Positions 28,501 to 37,280 of a DNA stretch of 64,000 nt are shown in pieces. The stretch comes from Opitutaceae bacterium (GTDB lineage Bacteria > Verrucomicrobiota > Verrucomicrobiia > Opitutales > Opitutaceae), in the NCBI GenBank assembly GCA_030693515.1, contig JAUYAK010000017.1, positions 1 to 64,000 of the forward strand, written 5' to 3'. The position numbers and the translations under genes are program-made. The number at the start of each line of letters is the position of its first letter. Position 1 is the first letter of the stretch. The notes beneath the pieces were generated by a model that searched no databases, was not told the DNA's origin, and saw nothing but the letters and a program-made list of their open reading frames with translations.

Positions 28501-29837
28501 CAGAGAAAGAGCGAGAGCAGCAGCGTGAACCCGAGGCCGCTCACCCCGATGATCGTCTCCGTGACCGTCCAGGTGCGCAGGGTTTGGCCGACCGTGAGCC
28601 CGAGGCAGTCCTTCACGATCCAGAAGCCGCCGTCGTTGAGGTGTGAGAGCACCAGCGAACCGAAGCCCAGCGAGAGCACCATCAGCTCGCGGTTGATTTC
28701 CGGCTGCGCCGCCAGGAGCGGCACAATCAGCCCCGCCGCCGTCGTGATCGCGACCGTCGCCGAGCCCGTCGCCACGCGAATGAACGCCGCGACCAGCCAC
28801 CCGTAAATCAGCGGCGGCAGGTGCAGCGTGCCGGCCAGCGAACCGAGGGCGTGGGCCACCCCCGCCTCACGCAGCACCCGCGCGAAGCCGCCGCCCGCGC
28901 CCACGACCAGCAGCGTCATGCCGATGCCGGCCACGCTCTGCTCGGTGAACGCGAGCAACTGCGCCCGGGTGAACTTCGCCGCGCGGCCGAAAACCACCAG
29001 TGCCGCGATCACCGCAAGCGTCAGCGCCGTCACCGGATGCCCCGCAAAGCCCAGCACCGCGCGCACGTCGTGCTTCGGCGGAAACACCAGCTCGGCCGCC
29101 GAGGCGGCGAGCATGAGCGCCACCGGCAGCGCGATTACGAACGCGGTGCCGCCGAGGCCCGGCCGCGGGCGATCGCCGCCCTTCGAGGCCGCGATCGCCG
29201 GCGTCGCGATCGCCAGACGCGGCACCAGCCAGCGCGCCAGCAGCGGCCCGCCGAGCCACGCCGCGGGCAAGCCGACGACAAACGCGAGCACCAGCACCCG
29301 GCCGGTGTTCGCGCCCAGCGCATCGATTGCGACGACGGGGCCGGGGTGCGGCGGCGTCAACCCGTGCATGACCGAGAGAAACGCGACGAGCGGCAGCGCG
29401 AGCAGCAAAAACGGCCGCCGCGTCTCGTGCGTGAGTGAGATCACCACGGGCAGCAGCAGGAGCAGGCCGACGGAAAACCACGTCACGAGCCCCACCACGA
29501 TCGCCAGCGCGATCACGCAGGCGATCGCGCGCGACAGCCCGAAAAATGCACTGAACCGCGCCGCCAGCACCTCGGCCCCGCCCGACTCCGCCAAGAGCTT
29601 CCCGAGCATCGCGCCCAGCGCGATCACCGCGGCGATGCCGCCGAGCGTTGCCCCCACGCCGTCCTGAAAAGCCTTCAGCGCCGTGAGCCCCGGCAGCCCG
29701 GCCCCGAAGCCGACGATCATCGATGCGATCAGGAGCGCGATGAAGGCATTGAGCTTCAGCCCCGTGACCAGTGCGACGAGCACCGCGATGGCAGCGCACG
29801 CCAGCAGCAGCAGAAAGGTGGGCGAGGCCGCGCTCAT
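28500..29837 (-). CDS. GntP-family permease, 445 aa
   Basis: Inner-membrane symporter of the gluconate/D-serine (GntP, DsdX) family with about 12 hydrophobic segments. Diagnostic: PPHPGPVVAIDALGANTG in the middle, GAGGGFARVLREAGV, RVATGSATVAITTAAGL and LSHLNDGGFWIVKDC near the C-terminus. The ATG at 29837 overlaps the stop of the PLP-enzyme gene by one base (TGATG), and its own stop overlaps the dipeptidase start the same way. Family substrates include gluconate and D-serine; the neighbours favour a D-amino acid. Confidence 0.9.
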   Translation of the reverse strand: MSAASPTFLLLLACAAIAVLVALVTGLKLNAFIALLIASMIVGFGAGLPGLTALKAFQDGVGATLGGIAAVIALGAMLGKLLAESGGAEVLAARFSAFFGLSRAIACVIALAIVVGLVTWFSVGLLLLLPVVISLTHETRRPFLLLALPLVAFLSVMHGLTPPHPGPVVAIDALGANTGRVLVLAFVVGLPAAWLGGPLLARWLVPRLAIATPAIAASKGGDRPRPGLGGTAFVIALPVALMLAASAAELVFPPKHDVRAVLGFAGHPVTALTLAVIAALVVFGRAAKFTRAQLLAFTEQSVAGIGMTLLVVGAGGGFARVLREAGVAHALGSLAGTLHLPPLIYGWLVAAFIRVATGSATVAITTAAGLIVPLLAAQPEINRELMVLSLGFGSLVLSHLNDGGFWIVKDCLGLTVGQTLRTWTVTETIIGVSGLGFTLLLSLFL

Positions 29838-30949
29838 CAGACGCTCAGCCGCCGTGCCCGCGCCGTCACCGTCCATTCCTCCGCGATCTGCCCGCCGCGC
29901 ACGACCCGCACGCAATCATGCAGCGCGACGGTCGGGCAGATGTGCCACGGCAGACCGTAGAGCCCGGCGCCCACGGGAAACTCCGCCGCGCGCGCCGTCT
30001 CGATCACGAGGTGCTCCTCGCTGTGCGTGACCGCCCGCGCGTCGGGCAGCGCCGGAAACACGACGCGCGGATGCGGCATCTCGCTCGCGACCGCCTTGTG
30101 GCCGAGGTCGAGACACAGCCGGTTCACGCCCGGCCGGCTGATGACGCGGGTGAACAGCACGGCCGCATTGAGAAAATCCAAGTCTGGCAGGCTCCCGGCA
30201 TAATTCGCATCCCACAGCACGCAGGTGCCAGGGCTGCACTCCACCTCCGGTCGCCGCGCATGGATCGGAAACCCCGGCGTGCCGCCTGCCACGACGCACG
30301 GCACCGGCAGCCCGAGCCGCAACAGCTCCGCGCGCAGCGCATCCGTGCGTGCGATGCCCTCGGCCGCCGCCACACTCCGCTCCGCCAGCGATGCCTGCCG
30401 GAGCTGCCCGTCGTAGGCGTGCAGCCCGCCCGCGCGCAAACCGGGCGCCGCCACGATCGCGCGATACAGCGCCACCGCCCCCGGCCCCGGCGCGATGCCC
30501 GTGCGCCCCATGCCCACATCGAGATCGATGAACACCTCGATCGTCGCGCCGGCCTCGCACGCGGCGCGGTCCAGCGCGGCGACCACACCCGGATCGTCGG
30601 CGATGGTGGAAAATTTCACTCCCGGAAACGCCCGCTTGAGCGCGAGCAGACGCGCACCGTTCGGCCCGACGGGCTGCGTGGCGAGCAACACATCGGTCAC
30701 GCCGGCGCCCGCCGCCATCTCGGCCTCGGCGATGGTGGCGCACTTGCACTTGGTCACGCCCAGCGCGACCTGCCGCGCGACGATCTGCGGCAGCTTATGG
30801 GTCTTGACGTGCGGCCGCAGCCGCGCCAGCCCGCCCACGATCGCGATCATGCGGCGGAGGTTTTCCTCTACCCGGTCGGGGAAAACGAGGAGCGAGGGCG
30901 AGGGCAGCACAGCTTCGTCCGCGAGGCGCATCCAGTCGTAGTTCATCAT
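29837..30949 (-). CDS. D-threonine aldolase / D-serine dehydratase-like PLP enzyme, 370 aa
   Basis: Fold-type III PLP enzyme of the alanine-racemase-like DSD1/D-TA family. The Schiff-base lysine is likely in LRPHVKTHK near residue 50. Other features: CATIAEAEMAAGAGVTDVLLA, EVFIDLDVGMGRTGI, a GGTPGFPIHA phosphate loop, and a C-terminal metal site near LPWHICPTVALHD (His-x-Cys). These enzymes cleave D-threonine or dehydrate D-serine. First gene of the coupled three-gene operon; tandem ATGs begin the frame, the first used here. It is divergent from arsM, with 171 bases between starts. Confidence 0.88.
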   Translation of the reverse strand: MMNYDWMRLADEAVLPSPSLLVFPDRVEENLRRMIAIVGGLARLRPHVKTHKLPQIVARQVALGVTKCKCATIAEAEMAAGAGVTDVLLATQPVGPNGARLLALKRAFPGVKFSTIADDPGVVAALDRAACEAGATIEVFIDLDVGMGRTGIAPGPGAVALYRAIVAAPGLRAGGLHAYDGQLRQASLAERSVAAAEGIARTDALRAELLRLGLPVPCVVAGGTPGFPIHARRPEVECSPGTCVLWDANYAGSLPDLDFLNAAVLFTRVISRPGVNRLCLDLGHKAVASEMPHPRVVFPALPDARAVTHSEEHLVIETARAAEFPVGAGLYGLPWHICPTVALHDCVRVVRGGQIAEEWTVTARARRLSV

Positions 30950-31120
30950 GGGGCGGGTGCGAGCGAAACGGTCTGCCCCAAGAAACGCCAAACGAAAAGC
31001 TCTCCGATTCAGAGTTCGATCGCCCGCAGTCTGAAAACCTGCGTGCCGGCACACCCAACGGCGCCCCGAGGGAGATTTGCCGCGTCCCACCGCAAGGCAT
31101 CGCGTCAGCAGAGGGTGATC

Positions 31121-31981
31121 ATGAATAGCAAACCTGCCTTCCCCTTTGATGCTGAGATCATCCGCGCCCACGTGCGCGATCGCTATGGTGCCATTGCCGA
31201 ACAGGCCGGCGCCGATTGCGGTTGCGGTCCTGTGTGCTGCACCGCCGGGGCTCCGCAGTCCGACGGCGCGGCCTGCTGCGCCCCGTCGTGCTGCGCTGAA
31301 CCGGCCGCGGCTTCGTATGGCGACAAGCTCGGCTATTCCGCCGACGAACTCGCTGCGGCCCCGGCGGGAGCCGATCTCGGTCTCGGCTGCGGCAACCCGC
31401 TCGCACTTGCCAGCATCCAGCCCGGCGAAACCGTGCTCGATCTGGGCAGCGGGACGGGCTTCGACTGCGTCCTCGCCGCGCGCCAGCTCCAGGGCACCGG
31501 CCGCGTGATCGGCGTGGACATGACGGCCACCATGGTCGCCAAGGCCCGCGCCAACGCCGGCAAAACCGAGTGGCGCAACATCGAGTTCCGCCTCGGTGAG
31601 ATTGAGGCGCTCCCGGTCCCCGATGCCTCCGTCGATCTCATCATTTCCAACTGCGTGATTAACCTCTCACCGGAGAAGGAGCGCGTGTTCCGCGAGTCCG
31701 CGCGCGTGCTCAAGCCCGGCGGGCGCCTCACGATCGCCGACATCGTCGCCACGCGCCCACTGCCCGCGGCGCTCCGCGCTAAGCTCGGCGCAATCGGAGC
31801 CTGCATCGGCGGTGCGGCGCTGGTCGCCGACCTGCGCGCGATGCTGGCCGCCGCGGGCTTCGCCCACGTCGAAGTCGTGTTGCGCGAATCCTCCCGCGCC
31901 CTGATCAACGAGTGGGTCGACGGCGGCGACGCCGGCGCCTATGTGGTGAGTGCGCTCATCACTGCCCACAAACCCCGCTGA
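31121..31981 (+). CDS. arsM: Arsenite methyltransferase ArsM, 286 aa
   Basis: SAM-dependent As(III) methyltransferase of the cytoplasm. SAM motif VLDLGSGTGFDC at about residues 105-116, then IGVDMTATMVAKAR and the As-binding segments LGCGNP, ISNCVINLSPEKERVF and IGACIGGA, whose cysteines match the family. A Cys-rich N-terminus (ADCGCGPVCC, then CCAPSCC) is also typical. AGAGGG lies about seven bases before the ATG. The ArsN2-like gene begins three bases after the stop and the sigma factor gene overlaps that, so the three form an operon. Methylation yields volatile or exported methylarsenicals. Confidence 0.93.
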   Translation: MNSKPAFPFDAEIIRAHVRDRYGAIAEQAGADCGCGPVCCTAGAPQSDGAACCAPSCCAEPAAASYGDKLGYSADELAAAPAGADLGLGCGNPLALASIQPGETVLDLGSGTGFDCVLAARQLQGTGRVIGVDMTATMVAKARANAGKTEWRNIEFRLGEIEALPVPDASVDLIISNCVINLSPEKERVFRESARVLKPGGRLTIADIVATRPLPAALRAKLGAIGACIGGAALVADLRAMLAAAGFAHVEVVLRESSRALINEWVDGGDAGAYVVSALITAHKPR

Positions 31982-31984
31982 ACC

Positions 31985-32437
31985 ATGCCAGCCCTCCCCG
32001 CCATCGCCCCCGCCGTCGCGGCCGACGCCGGAGCCATCGCCGCGCTGCTGCACGAGGCTGGACTGCCACACGTGGACATCGCGCCGCACCTGGGCCATTT
32101 CCTCGTGGCCCGCGCAGCGGATGGCAGCGCGGCCGGGGCGATCGGCGCCGAGGTCCATGGAGACGACGCACTGCTGCGTTCATTCGTGGTCGCGCCGCCG
32201 TGGCGCAGCCAAGGGTTGGGCCGCGCCTTGCTCGCCACGCTCGAACACACTGCCGGGGAGTGGGGCGTGAGCCGGTGGTGGCTGCTCACCACGACGGCGG
32301 CGGATTATTTCTCCGCGCAAGGTTTCCAAGCGGTGGCGCGCTCCAACGCGCCGCCGGCCATCGCAGCGACCGGCGAGTTTCGGGTTCTGTGTCCGGCCAG
32401 CGCCAGCTGCTGGTCGCGCGAAAGGCGCGGGCCATGA
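31985..32437 (+). CDS. ArsN2-like GNAT acetyltransferase, 150 aa
   Basis: Small cytosolic N-acetyltransferase. The acetyl-CoA loop is FVVAPPWRSQGLGRALL. The C-terminal WWLLTTTAADYFSAQGF and NAPPAIAATGEFRVLCPASA are the features I associate with ArsN2, which protects against organoarsenicals. The position directly after arsM supports this. Its stop overlaps the sigma factor start as ATGA. ArsN1-type phosphinothricin acetyltransferase is the main alternative. Confidence 0.85.
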   Translation: MPALPAIAPAVAADAGAIAALLHEAGLPHVDIAPHLGHFLVARAADGSAAGAIGAEVHGDDALLRSFVVAPPWRSQGLGRALLATLEHTAGEWGVSRWWLLTTTAADYFSAQGFQAVARSNAPPAIAATGEFRVLCPASASCWSRERRGP

Positions 32438-32988
32438 GCGCCGCCGCGTTTGACCACGCCGTGACGGAACTGGCCGCCCGGCTGCGCGGCTTTATCCGCC
32501 GCCGCGTGCGCGACGAGGCGACCGCCGACGATCTCGCGCAGGAGACCCTGCTCAAGGTTTACCGTTCGCGAGCCACGCTGCGCGACGGCCAGCGGCTCGA
32601 GGCCTGGCTCTTTCGGATCGCGCGCACCACCCTGATCGATTTCTAGCGGCGCCAGCGGCCGAAGGAGGAGTTGCCCGCCCATCTGGCCGACCCCGGCCGC
32701 GACGAAGTGGATGAGGTGCCGGCGGCCATGACCCGCTCGCTGCGCCGCTTTCTCCGCGAACTGCCCGAGGCCTACCGCGAACCGGTGCGACTGGCCGAGT
32801 TCGAGAGCCTACCGCTCGCCAAGATCGCGCTCCGCCTCGACCTGAGCCTGACCGCCGTGAAATCACGCGTGCGCCGGGGGCGCGGGATGCTAAATAAAAA
32901 ATTGCAGGACTGCTGCCGGCTTGAGTTCGACCGCTTGGGCAAGATCATCGGCTTTGAAAGTCGAAAGCCGCAGGACTGCTCCTGCTGA
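32434..32988 (+). pseudogene. SigZ-like ECF sigma factor with in-frame TAG
   Basis: Encodes a small sigma-70 family factor. Region 2 (residues 10-75) has RLRGFIRRRVRDEATADDLAQETLLKVY and EAWLFRIARTTLIDF. Codon 71 is TAG (32644-32646). The same frame continues RRQRPKEELPAHL, a region 4 helix-turn-helix (LPEAYREPVRLAEFESLPLAKIALRLDLSLTAVKSRV) and a Cys-rich tail (LQDCCRLEF ... QDCSC) as in SigZ. Relatives carry Tyr where TAG stands (DFYRR or DYYRR), one base from TAC/TAT. Other genes here end in TAG, so code reassignment is unlikely; mutation, suppression or sequencing error remain. It overlaps the acetyltransferase stop by ATGA and ends the arsenic operon. Confidence 0.8.
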
Positions 32989-33005
32989 GCGCCTCGGCGG
33001 AAGAA

Positions 33006-34427
33006 TCACCCGGGAAGCAAAGCGAGCCCCGACAAGTCTAGTTCACCCGGCACGCCGAAGGGCGCGGCGTTGATCGTGCGCACGGAAATTTCCCCGGCGC
33101 GGATATCAAGCCGCGGCCAGCCGCCAGGCGCGGCGGGCACGTAGAGATCGGGATGGTGCGCGAGGGCGTGGCGCTGCCACGCCGCCGGAAACTGCGCGAG
33201 GCCGGCGAAGTAGTGGTGGCCGTTGCGCTCGACGCTGGTCACCCCGAGCACGGCCTGCGCCGCGAGGTCCTGCGCGAGCGAGATCGGGCCGACGTTGGCA
33301 AGGTCCTCGCCGCTCAGAATGGCGGGGCATCGGCCCTCGTCACCGTGTTCGGCGAGGAGTGCGACGTTGAGCAGGGATTTGAAGAAGCCTTTGCAATTCT
33401 TGTGGCTCGTGCCCGCGTAGCCAAGGCCGAGCGCGGCCTTGAGGCTGCCGATCTCGGCGTCGCTCTCGTCGATGATGATGGGCGGTCGGTCGGGCCACGC
33501 GCGCGCGAGGTCGCCGATGGCGGGCGAGAGCGCGACGCTGCGGTGCCACGGCTGCTCGATGTAGAGCAGGCCGGCCCAAAACTGTGCGAGCGCCGGCGCG
33601 GCCCGGAGGCGGCAGAAGTAGTCGGCAAACGACGGCACGTCCCGAAAGCTCTCGTTGCCGTCGAGCGAGAAGGCGAACTCCGCGCCGCACTCGGCGCGCA
33701 GCACAGCGGCGATGCGCGTGAGGCGGTCGAGGTCACGCTCGGGGCGGCCGTCGATCTTGAGCTTAAAGTGGCGCAGGCCGTAGCGGCGGATGCATTCGTC
33801 GAGCGTCTGCGGCAGGCCGTCGTCCACCCGTTCGTCCGGGGCGAGGTCGCCCGCCGTGATTGGGTCGGACAGGCCCACGGTGTGGCGGGCAAAGACCGTG
33901 TCAGGCAGCCGGGCGGGCACCCACGCCGCAGCCGCCGTCGCGCTCAACTCGGGATGCACCGCGCCAGGCTGCACACCCAGGAGATCATCTTGCACGGCGG
34001 CGGCGAGCGAAGCCCCGCGGGCCCGGCAGATCGCATGGATGAGCGCTCGCTCGACGAACGACGTGCCGAAATTGGCGAGCAGCGGCGGGAGATTCTCCCC
34101 CGCGGCCCACGCCCTCTGCGCACCGTAAAGCTCGCGCCAAAAATCGAACGCGGTCACCGCGCGCAGGCCCCGCGCGTGCCGCACCGCCGCGCGGATCACG
34201 CGCAGCATCTCGTCAATCTCCTGGGCGAGACCGCGCGCAGGGTCCTTGGTGAACCACTTCGGCGGCAGCAGATCGGCGGCGAGGCCGTGATGCTTTTTGC
34301 CATCGATCTCAAAGGTGAGACGCGCGAGGAGCTGCGGCACCTCGGTCATCGTCGCGATGCCGTAGCGGAACGGCATGCGCGCGCGCAGCTCGAGGCGGAA
34401 GAGTTCGGCGGAGAGGAGGCGGATCAC
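33006..34427 (-). CDS. Enolase-superfamily (mandelate racemase/muconate lactonizing-like) protein, about 473 aa
   Basis: Cytosolic Mg-dependent enzyme with the enolase-superfamily layout: capping N-domain (FRYGIATMTEVPQLLARL), KxK base FKLKIDG, metal ligands FSLDGNES, YIEQPWH and PIIIDESD, then GTSHKNCKGFFKSLLN carrying the second-face lysine. The HKNCKG variant is typical of an uncharacterised subgroup. A GTG at 34427 (VIRLLSAELFRLELRARMPFRYG) fits the fold start best; an ATG at 34463 adds an unlikely Arg-rich leader. Function could be dehydratase or racemase; substrate unknown. Downstream of the methyltransferase gene on the same strand. Confidence 0.75.
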   Translation of the reverse strand: MIRLLSAELFRLELRARMPFRYGIATMTEVPQLLARLTFEIDGKKHHGLAADLLPPKWFTKDPARGLAQEIDEMLRVIRAAVRHARGLRAVTAFDFWRELYGAQRAWAAGENLPPLLANFGTSFVERALIHAICRARGASLAAAVQDDLLGVQPGAVHPELSATAAAAWVPARLPDTVFARHTVGLSDPITAGDLAPDERVDDGLPQTLDECIRRYGLRHFKLKIDGRPERDLDRLTRIAAVLRAECGAEFAFSLDGNESFRDVPSFADYFCRLRAAPALAQFWAGLLYIEQPWHRSVALSPAIGDLARAWPDRPPIIIDESDAEIGSLKAALGLGYAGTSHKNCKGFFKSLLNVALLAEHGDEGRCPAILSGEDLANVGPISLAQDLAAQAVLGVTSVERNGHHYFAGLAQFPAAWQRHALAHHPDLYVPAAPGGWPRLDIRAGEISVRTINAAPFGVPGELDLSGLALLPG

Positions 34428-34504
34428 GGCGCGACCCTGCCACCGACGACAGTCCGATGACAAGTGCGCGGCTCAGCTGCCGCTGGCGGTGCGCTGATGA
34501 AGAG

Positions 34505-34529
34505 GGAGCGCGTTGGCTCAACGCGCTCC
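34505..34529. repeat. Perfect hairpin, stem 10 / loop 5
   Basis: GGAGCGCGTT, a GGCTC loop, and AACGCGCTCC, with CCACCCTA on one side, recalling the GTAGGG border of the other repeats. It lies in the 155-base gap between two minus-strand genes. It could be a single REP unit or an attenuator; no U-tract follows, so I do not call it a terminator. Confidence 0.65.
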
Positions 34530-34582
34530 ACCCTAAAACACAGATCGAAGCTCGTGCTCAGAGTGAGCCGACGACGATCGAA

Positions 34583-35545
34583 TTAGAGGCCGCGCGCCCC
34601 GGGCCCGGGGTGACAGGCCACGCAGATCGCCTCGACATGGCGATGATCCGTGCCGCAGCAGCCGCCGAGGACGGCGAGTTGCGGTAGAAGTTCGCGGAGC
34701 GCGCGGTATTCGCGGCCCAGTTCGTCGGGATCGCCGATGTCCAGATCCGGGCTCGCGTCGAGCTCGGCGTGGCTGCGCTTCGAGGCGTTGGCCCGCAGGC
34801 CGCGGAGCCGCACCCGCCAAGCCCCGGCCTCGCGCAGCACGGAATCGAAATGCGTGGGATGCGCGCAGTTGATCATATAGTAGGCTGGGTGACCTTCCGA
34901 GGCCTCGTCGGTCAGCCGGATGGCCTCGGCTAACGTCTGGCCGGAAGGCAAACGCCCGTCCGTCTCAAGCGTGAACGCGATGGCTACGGGCATTCCCGCT
35001 GCGCGCGCGGCGCAGGCGATGCCGATGGCCTCCTCCACGTAGTTCATGGTGAAGGCCGCGACCATGTCCGCCTCGCTCGCAGCGAAGACCTCCACCTGCG
35101 GCGCATGGTAGTCCTGCGCCTGCCGCGCGGTCATGCGCGCATCGGGCCGGTAGCCGTCGCCGCGCGGCCCGAGGTTGCCGCTGACGACGACGGGGGAATC
35201 GGCACTCTCGAATTCGGTGCGCACCGCGGCGAGCAGCGCGATGCCGCGCCGGTTGGCCTGGGCGAGGGCGCGGGCGTCGTAGCCGAGCTTGGCGGCCCAT
35301 TCGGGATTCGCGCGCCACGTGGGGCTCTCCAGCACCGCGCCGAGGCCGCGCGTTCGCGCCAGCCCGGCGTAACGCGCAAAATAACGGCGCAGGATCTCCG
35401 TGCCAGCGTCGTCCTTCAGCAGATCGAAGGCGGCGAAGTAAGGCAGCGTGAGACCCTCATGGAAGATGAGGGTGGTCTCCAACCCTCCGTCGCTGAGGAA
35501 GAGGCGCCCGTCGAGTTGCGGCAGATGGTGTCGGTATTTACTCAT
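34583..35545 (-). CDS. Homocysteine S-methyltransferase family protein, 320 aa
   Basis: Zn-dependent methyl/thiol transferase fold (MmuM/MHT type). N-terminal LFLSDGGLETTLIFHEG, internal VVVSGNLGPRGDGY and FTMNYVEEAIGIACAARAAGMPVAIAFTLETDGRL, a YMINCAHPTHF cysteine (first Zn ligand), and the paired cysteines LGGCCGTDHRHV. All three Zn-binding Cys are present. It may make methionine from S-methylmethionine or SAM, or demethylate another compound. Stand-alone or co-transcribed with the enolase-superfamily gene, 155 bases apart with a hairpin between. Confidence 0.88.
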   Translation of the reverse strand: MSKYRHHLPQLDGRLFLSDGGLETTLIFHEGLTLPYFAAFDLLKDDAGTEILRRYFARYAGLARTRGLGAVLESPTWRANPEWAAKLGYDARALAQANRRGIALLAAVRTEFESADSPVVVSGNLGPRGDGYRPDARMTARQAQDYHAPQVEVFAASEADMVAAFTMNYVEEAIGIACAARAAGMPVAIAFTLETDGRLPSGQTLAEAIRLTDEASEGHPAYYMINCAHPTHFDSVLREAGAWRVRLRGLRANASKRSHAELDASPDLDIGDPDELGREYRALRELLPQLAVLGGCCGTDHRHVEAICVACHPGPGARGL

Positions 35546-35611
35546 AGTGATGGCTTGGATGCCGACGCGCCGGGCGAGCGAAAAATCCGCCCGCGGGCCC
35601 GCGGCGATGCT

Positions 35612-36106
35612 TCAAAAATACTGGCAGTGATCGGCGGCCAGCGCCTTCTCGTTCAGGAACCACGCGCTGTCGACGATGCCGTCGGCCCCCGGTATCAGAT
35701 CAGCCTCGCGGACGGAAAACGTGGCTGCCGCCAGCCGGCACGCGTAGAGATTCACGCGGCCCGTTTTCTTCAGCAGTGCGAGAAAGTCGAGGATTTCGAC
35801 CGGGCTGCCCTCCTCGGCGAGGCAGGCGCGCAGCCATGCTTCCTCCGCGGCATGGCGTCCTTCGATTCTGACGGCCTGCGCCCCGGCCGGCGTCAGCACG
35901 CGCGCGGCCCAAAGCACGAACAGGATATCCACCTGCACGCCTTGGCTCGCCTGCACGCAGGCAAACGTCAGTGGCGTCAGGAGGCGGTCGTAGCCGTCGT
36001 CGCGGACGACAATGGCAAGGCGCCCGATTCGGGCCGCCTCCTTTGTGTGGGGCATTGCAAGGGCAATGCCGACTTTGGTAGGAGCTGTGGTAGTCATGAG
36101 GAGCAT
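35612..36106 (-). CDS. DsrE/DsrF-like family protein, about 164 aa
   Basis: Small cytosolic protein with the DsrE-like fold: [44 protein letters not shown], then [29 protein letters not shown] with the conserved cysteine, and [14 protein letters not shown]. Family members move sulfane sulfur or act as peroxiredoxin-like proteins. The start may be ATG at 36106 or 36097. It is divergent from an AraC-type regulator, 119 bases apart, which probably controls it. Confidence 0.75.
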   Translation of the reverse strand: MLLMTTTAPTKVGIALAMPHTKEAARIGRLAIVVRDDGYDRLLTPLTFACVQASQGVQVDILFVLWAARVLTPAGAQAVRIEGRHAAEEAWLRACLAEEGSPVEILDFLALLKKTGRVNLYACRLAAATFSVREADLIPGADGIVDSAWFLNEKALAADHCQYF

Positions 36107-36225
36107 TGTTCACTGTGCCCGGTTCATCCGGCGCGCGGCCCACTCTACGCGAAACCCGCCCGCGCCGGAATGGCCGCGCCGCCGGAGATCATGGCCGAGA
36201 CGCCGCCGCGGCGTTTTCCCCGAAC

Positions 36226-37191
36226 ATGGACACGCTGTCTGATCTGCTGCGGGCGGTGCGTTTCACCGGCGGCCTGTTCCTTGAGGCGCGCTTCCGCTCG
36301 CCGTGGTGCCTGCAGTCGCAGATCACCAAGGAGGACTGCGGGCCGGGGGTCGACACGCACGGCGGGCTCGTCGCGTTCCACTACGTCCTGCACGGGCGGG
36401 TCGAAGTGCGCCTCGGCCGCGAAACTGTCCGCGACGCCGGGCCGGGTGAGCTGATTGTGCTGCCCCGCAACTACCGCCATCTGCTGGGGAGCGACCTTGC
36501 GCTCCCGCCCCTCGATGCCGGGGCGCTGGTGCGCAAGGCGCCGGACGACGAGTTCGCGCACATCGATTTCGGCAAGGGCGCCGATCCGAGGCAGCATTTC
36601 GTGTGCGGGTTCCTGGCGACCGCGATGCGCGGGCACCCGCTGCTGGCCGCGTTGCCCGCGCTCATCATCGCGGACCTGCGCGACCGACCGTGCGCGGAAT
36701 GGGCGCAGACCTCGTTTCGCTACGCGGCGCGCGAGCACGCGTCGAACCGGCCCGGCTCGCAGGAAGTCCTGGCGCGGCTCTCCGAGCTGCTGTTCGTCGA
36801 GGCCGTGCGGGGCCACATCGAGCGGCTCCCCGGTGAAGCGACCGGCTGGCTCGCCGCGCTGCGCGATCCGCCGCTGGCCCGCGCACTGTCGGCACTGCAC
36901 GAGCAACCGGCGGTGGCATGGACCACCGAGACGCTCGCCGGACGGGCCTTCCTGTCGCGATCCGCCTTTGCGGATCGGTTCACGCGCATGGTGGGCGTGC
37001 CGCCCATGAGCTACCTGACGCGCTGGCGTATGCTGCTCGCCGGACAGCGCCTGCGCGAATCCTCCGAGACCATCGCGCAGGTTGCCGCGGCCGTCGGCTA
37101 TGAATCCGAATCGACGTTCTCGCGGGCGTTTGCCCGCGAACTGGGGGTCGCGCCGCGCGCGTGGCGGCGAAGCGCAGCGGCGGCGAGCTGA
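36226..37191 (+). CDS. AraC-family transcriptional regulator with cupin sensor, 321 aa
   Basis: N-terminal cupin-like ligand domain (SDLLRAVRFTGGLFLEARFRSPWC; GELIVLPRNYRHLLG) and C-terminal double helix-turn-helix of AraC type (LAGRAFLSRSAFADRFTRMVGVPPMSYLTRWRMLLAGQRL, then IAQVAAAVGYESESTFSRAFARELGVAPRAWR). The start MDTLSDLLRAVRF is the family start; earlier codons were rejected. Likely regulator of the divergent DsrE-like gene. Effector unknown. Convergent with the big TonB receptor gene. Confidence 0.9.
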   Translation: MDTLSDLLRAVRFTGGLFLEARFRSPWCLQSQITKEDCGPGVDTHGGLVAFHYVLHGRVEVRLGRETVRDAGPGELIVLPRNYRHLLGSDLALPPLDAGALVRKAPDDEFAHIDFGKGADPRQHFVCGFLATAMRGHPLLAALPALIIADLRDRPCAEWAQTSFRYAAREHASNRPGSQEVLARLSELLFVEAVRGHIERLPGEATGWLAALRDPPLARALSALHEQPAVAWTTETLAGRAFLSRSAFADRFTRMVGVPPMSYLTRWRMLLAGQRLRESSETIAQVAAAVGYESESTFSRAFARELGVAPRAWRRSAAAAS

Positions 37192-37213
37192 TCGGTCTGT
37201 CGGGACCGCCGCC

Positions 37214-37243
37214 AAAAAAAATGCGCCCGGCGGACCGGGCGCA
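37214..37243 (-). terminator. Rho-independent terminator of the TonB receptor gene
   Basis: On the minus strand a 9-base stem TGCGCCCGG with a four-base loop runs into eight T residues. It lies 38 bases after the receptor stop codon. On the plus strand it also faces the AraC gene end but without a T-tract. Confidence 0.88.
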
Positions 37244-37280
37244 CTATGGACGACGGGACAACGACCCGCCTTTACACAAC

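Noticed and set aside
29771-31120. Long plus-strand extension upstream of arsM
   Set aside because: It reads antisense through the PLP-enzyme gene; arsM proper starts at 31121 with a good ribosome binding site.
25759-32646. Reassignment of TAG to an amino acid in this organism
   Set aside because: Several intact genes here end in TAG (for example at 23874, 48385, 50172, 62616, 63502), so TAG works as a stop.
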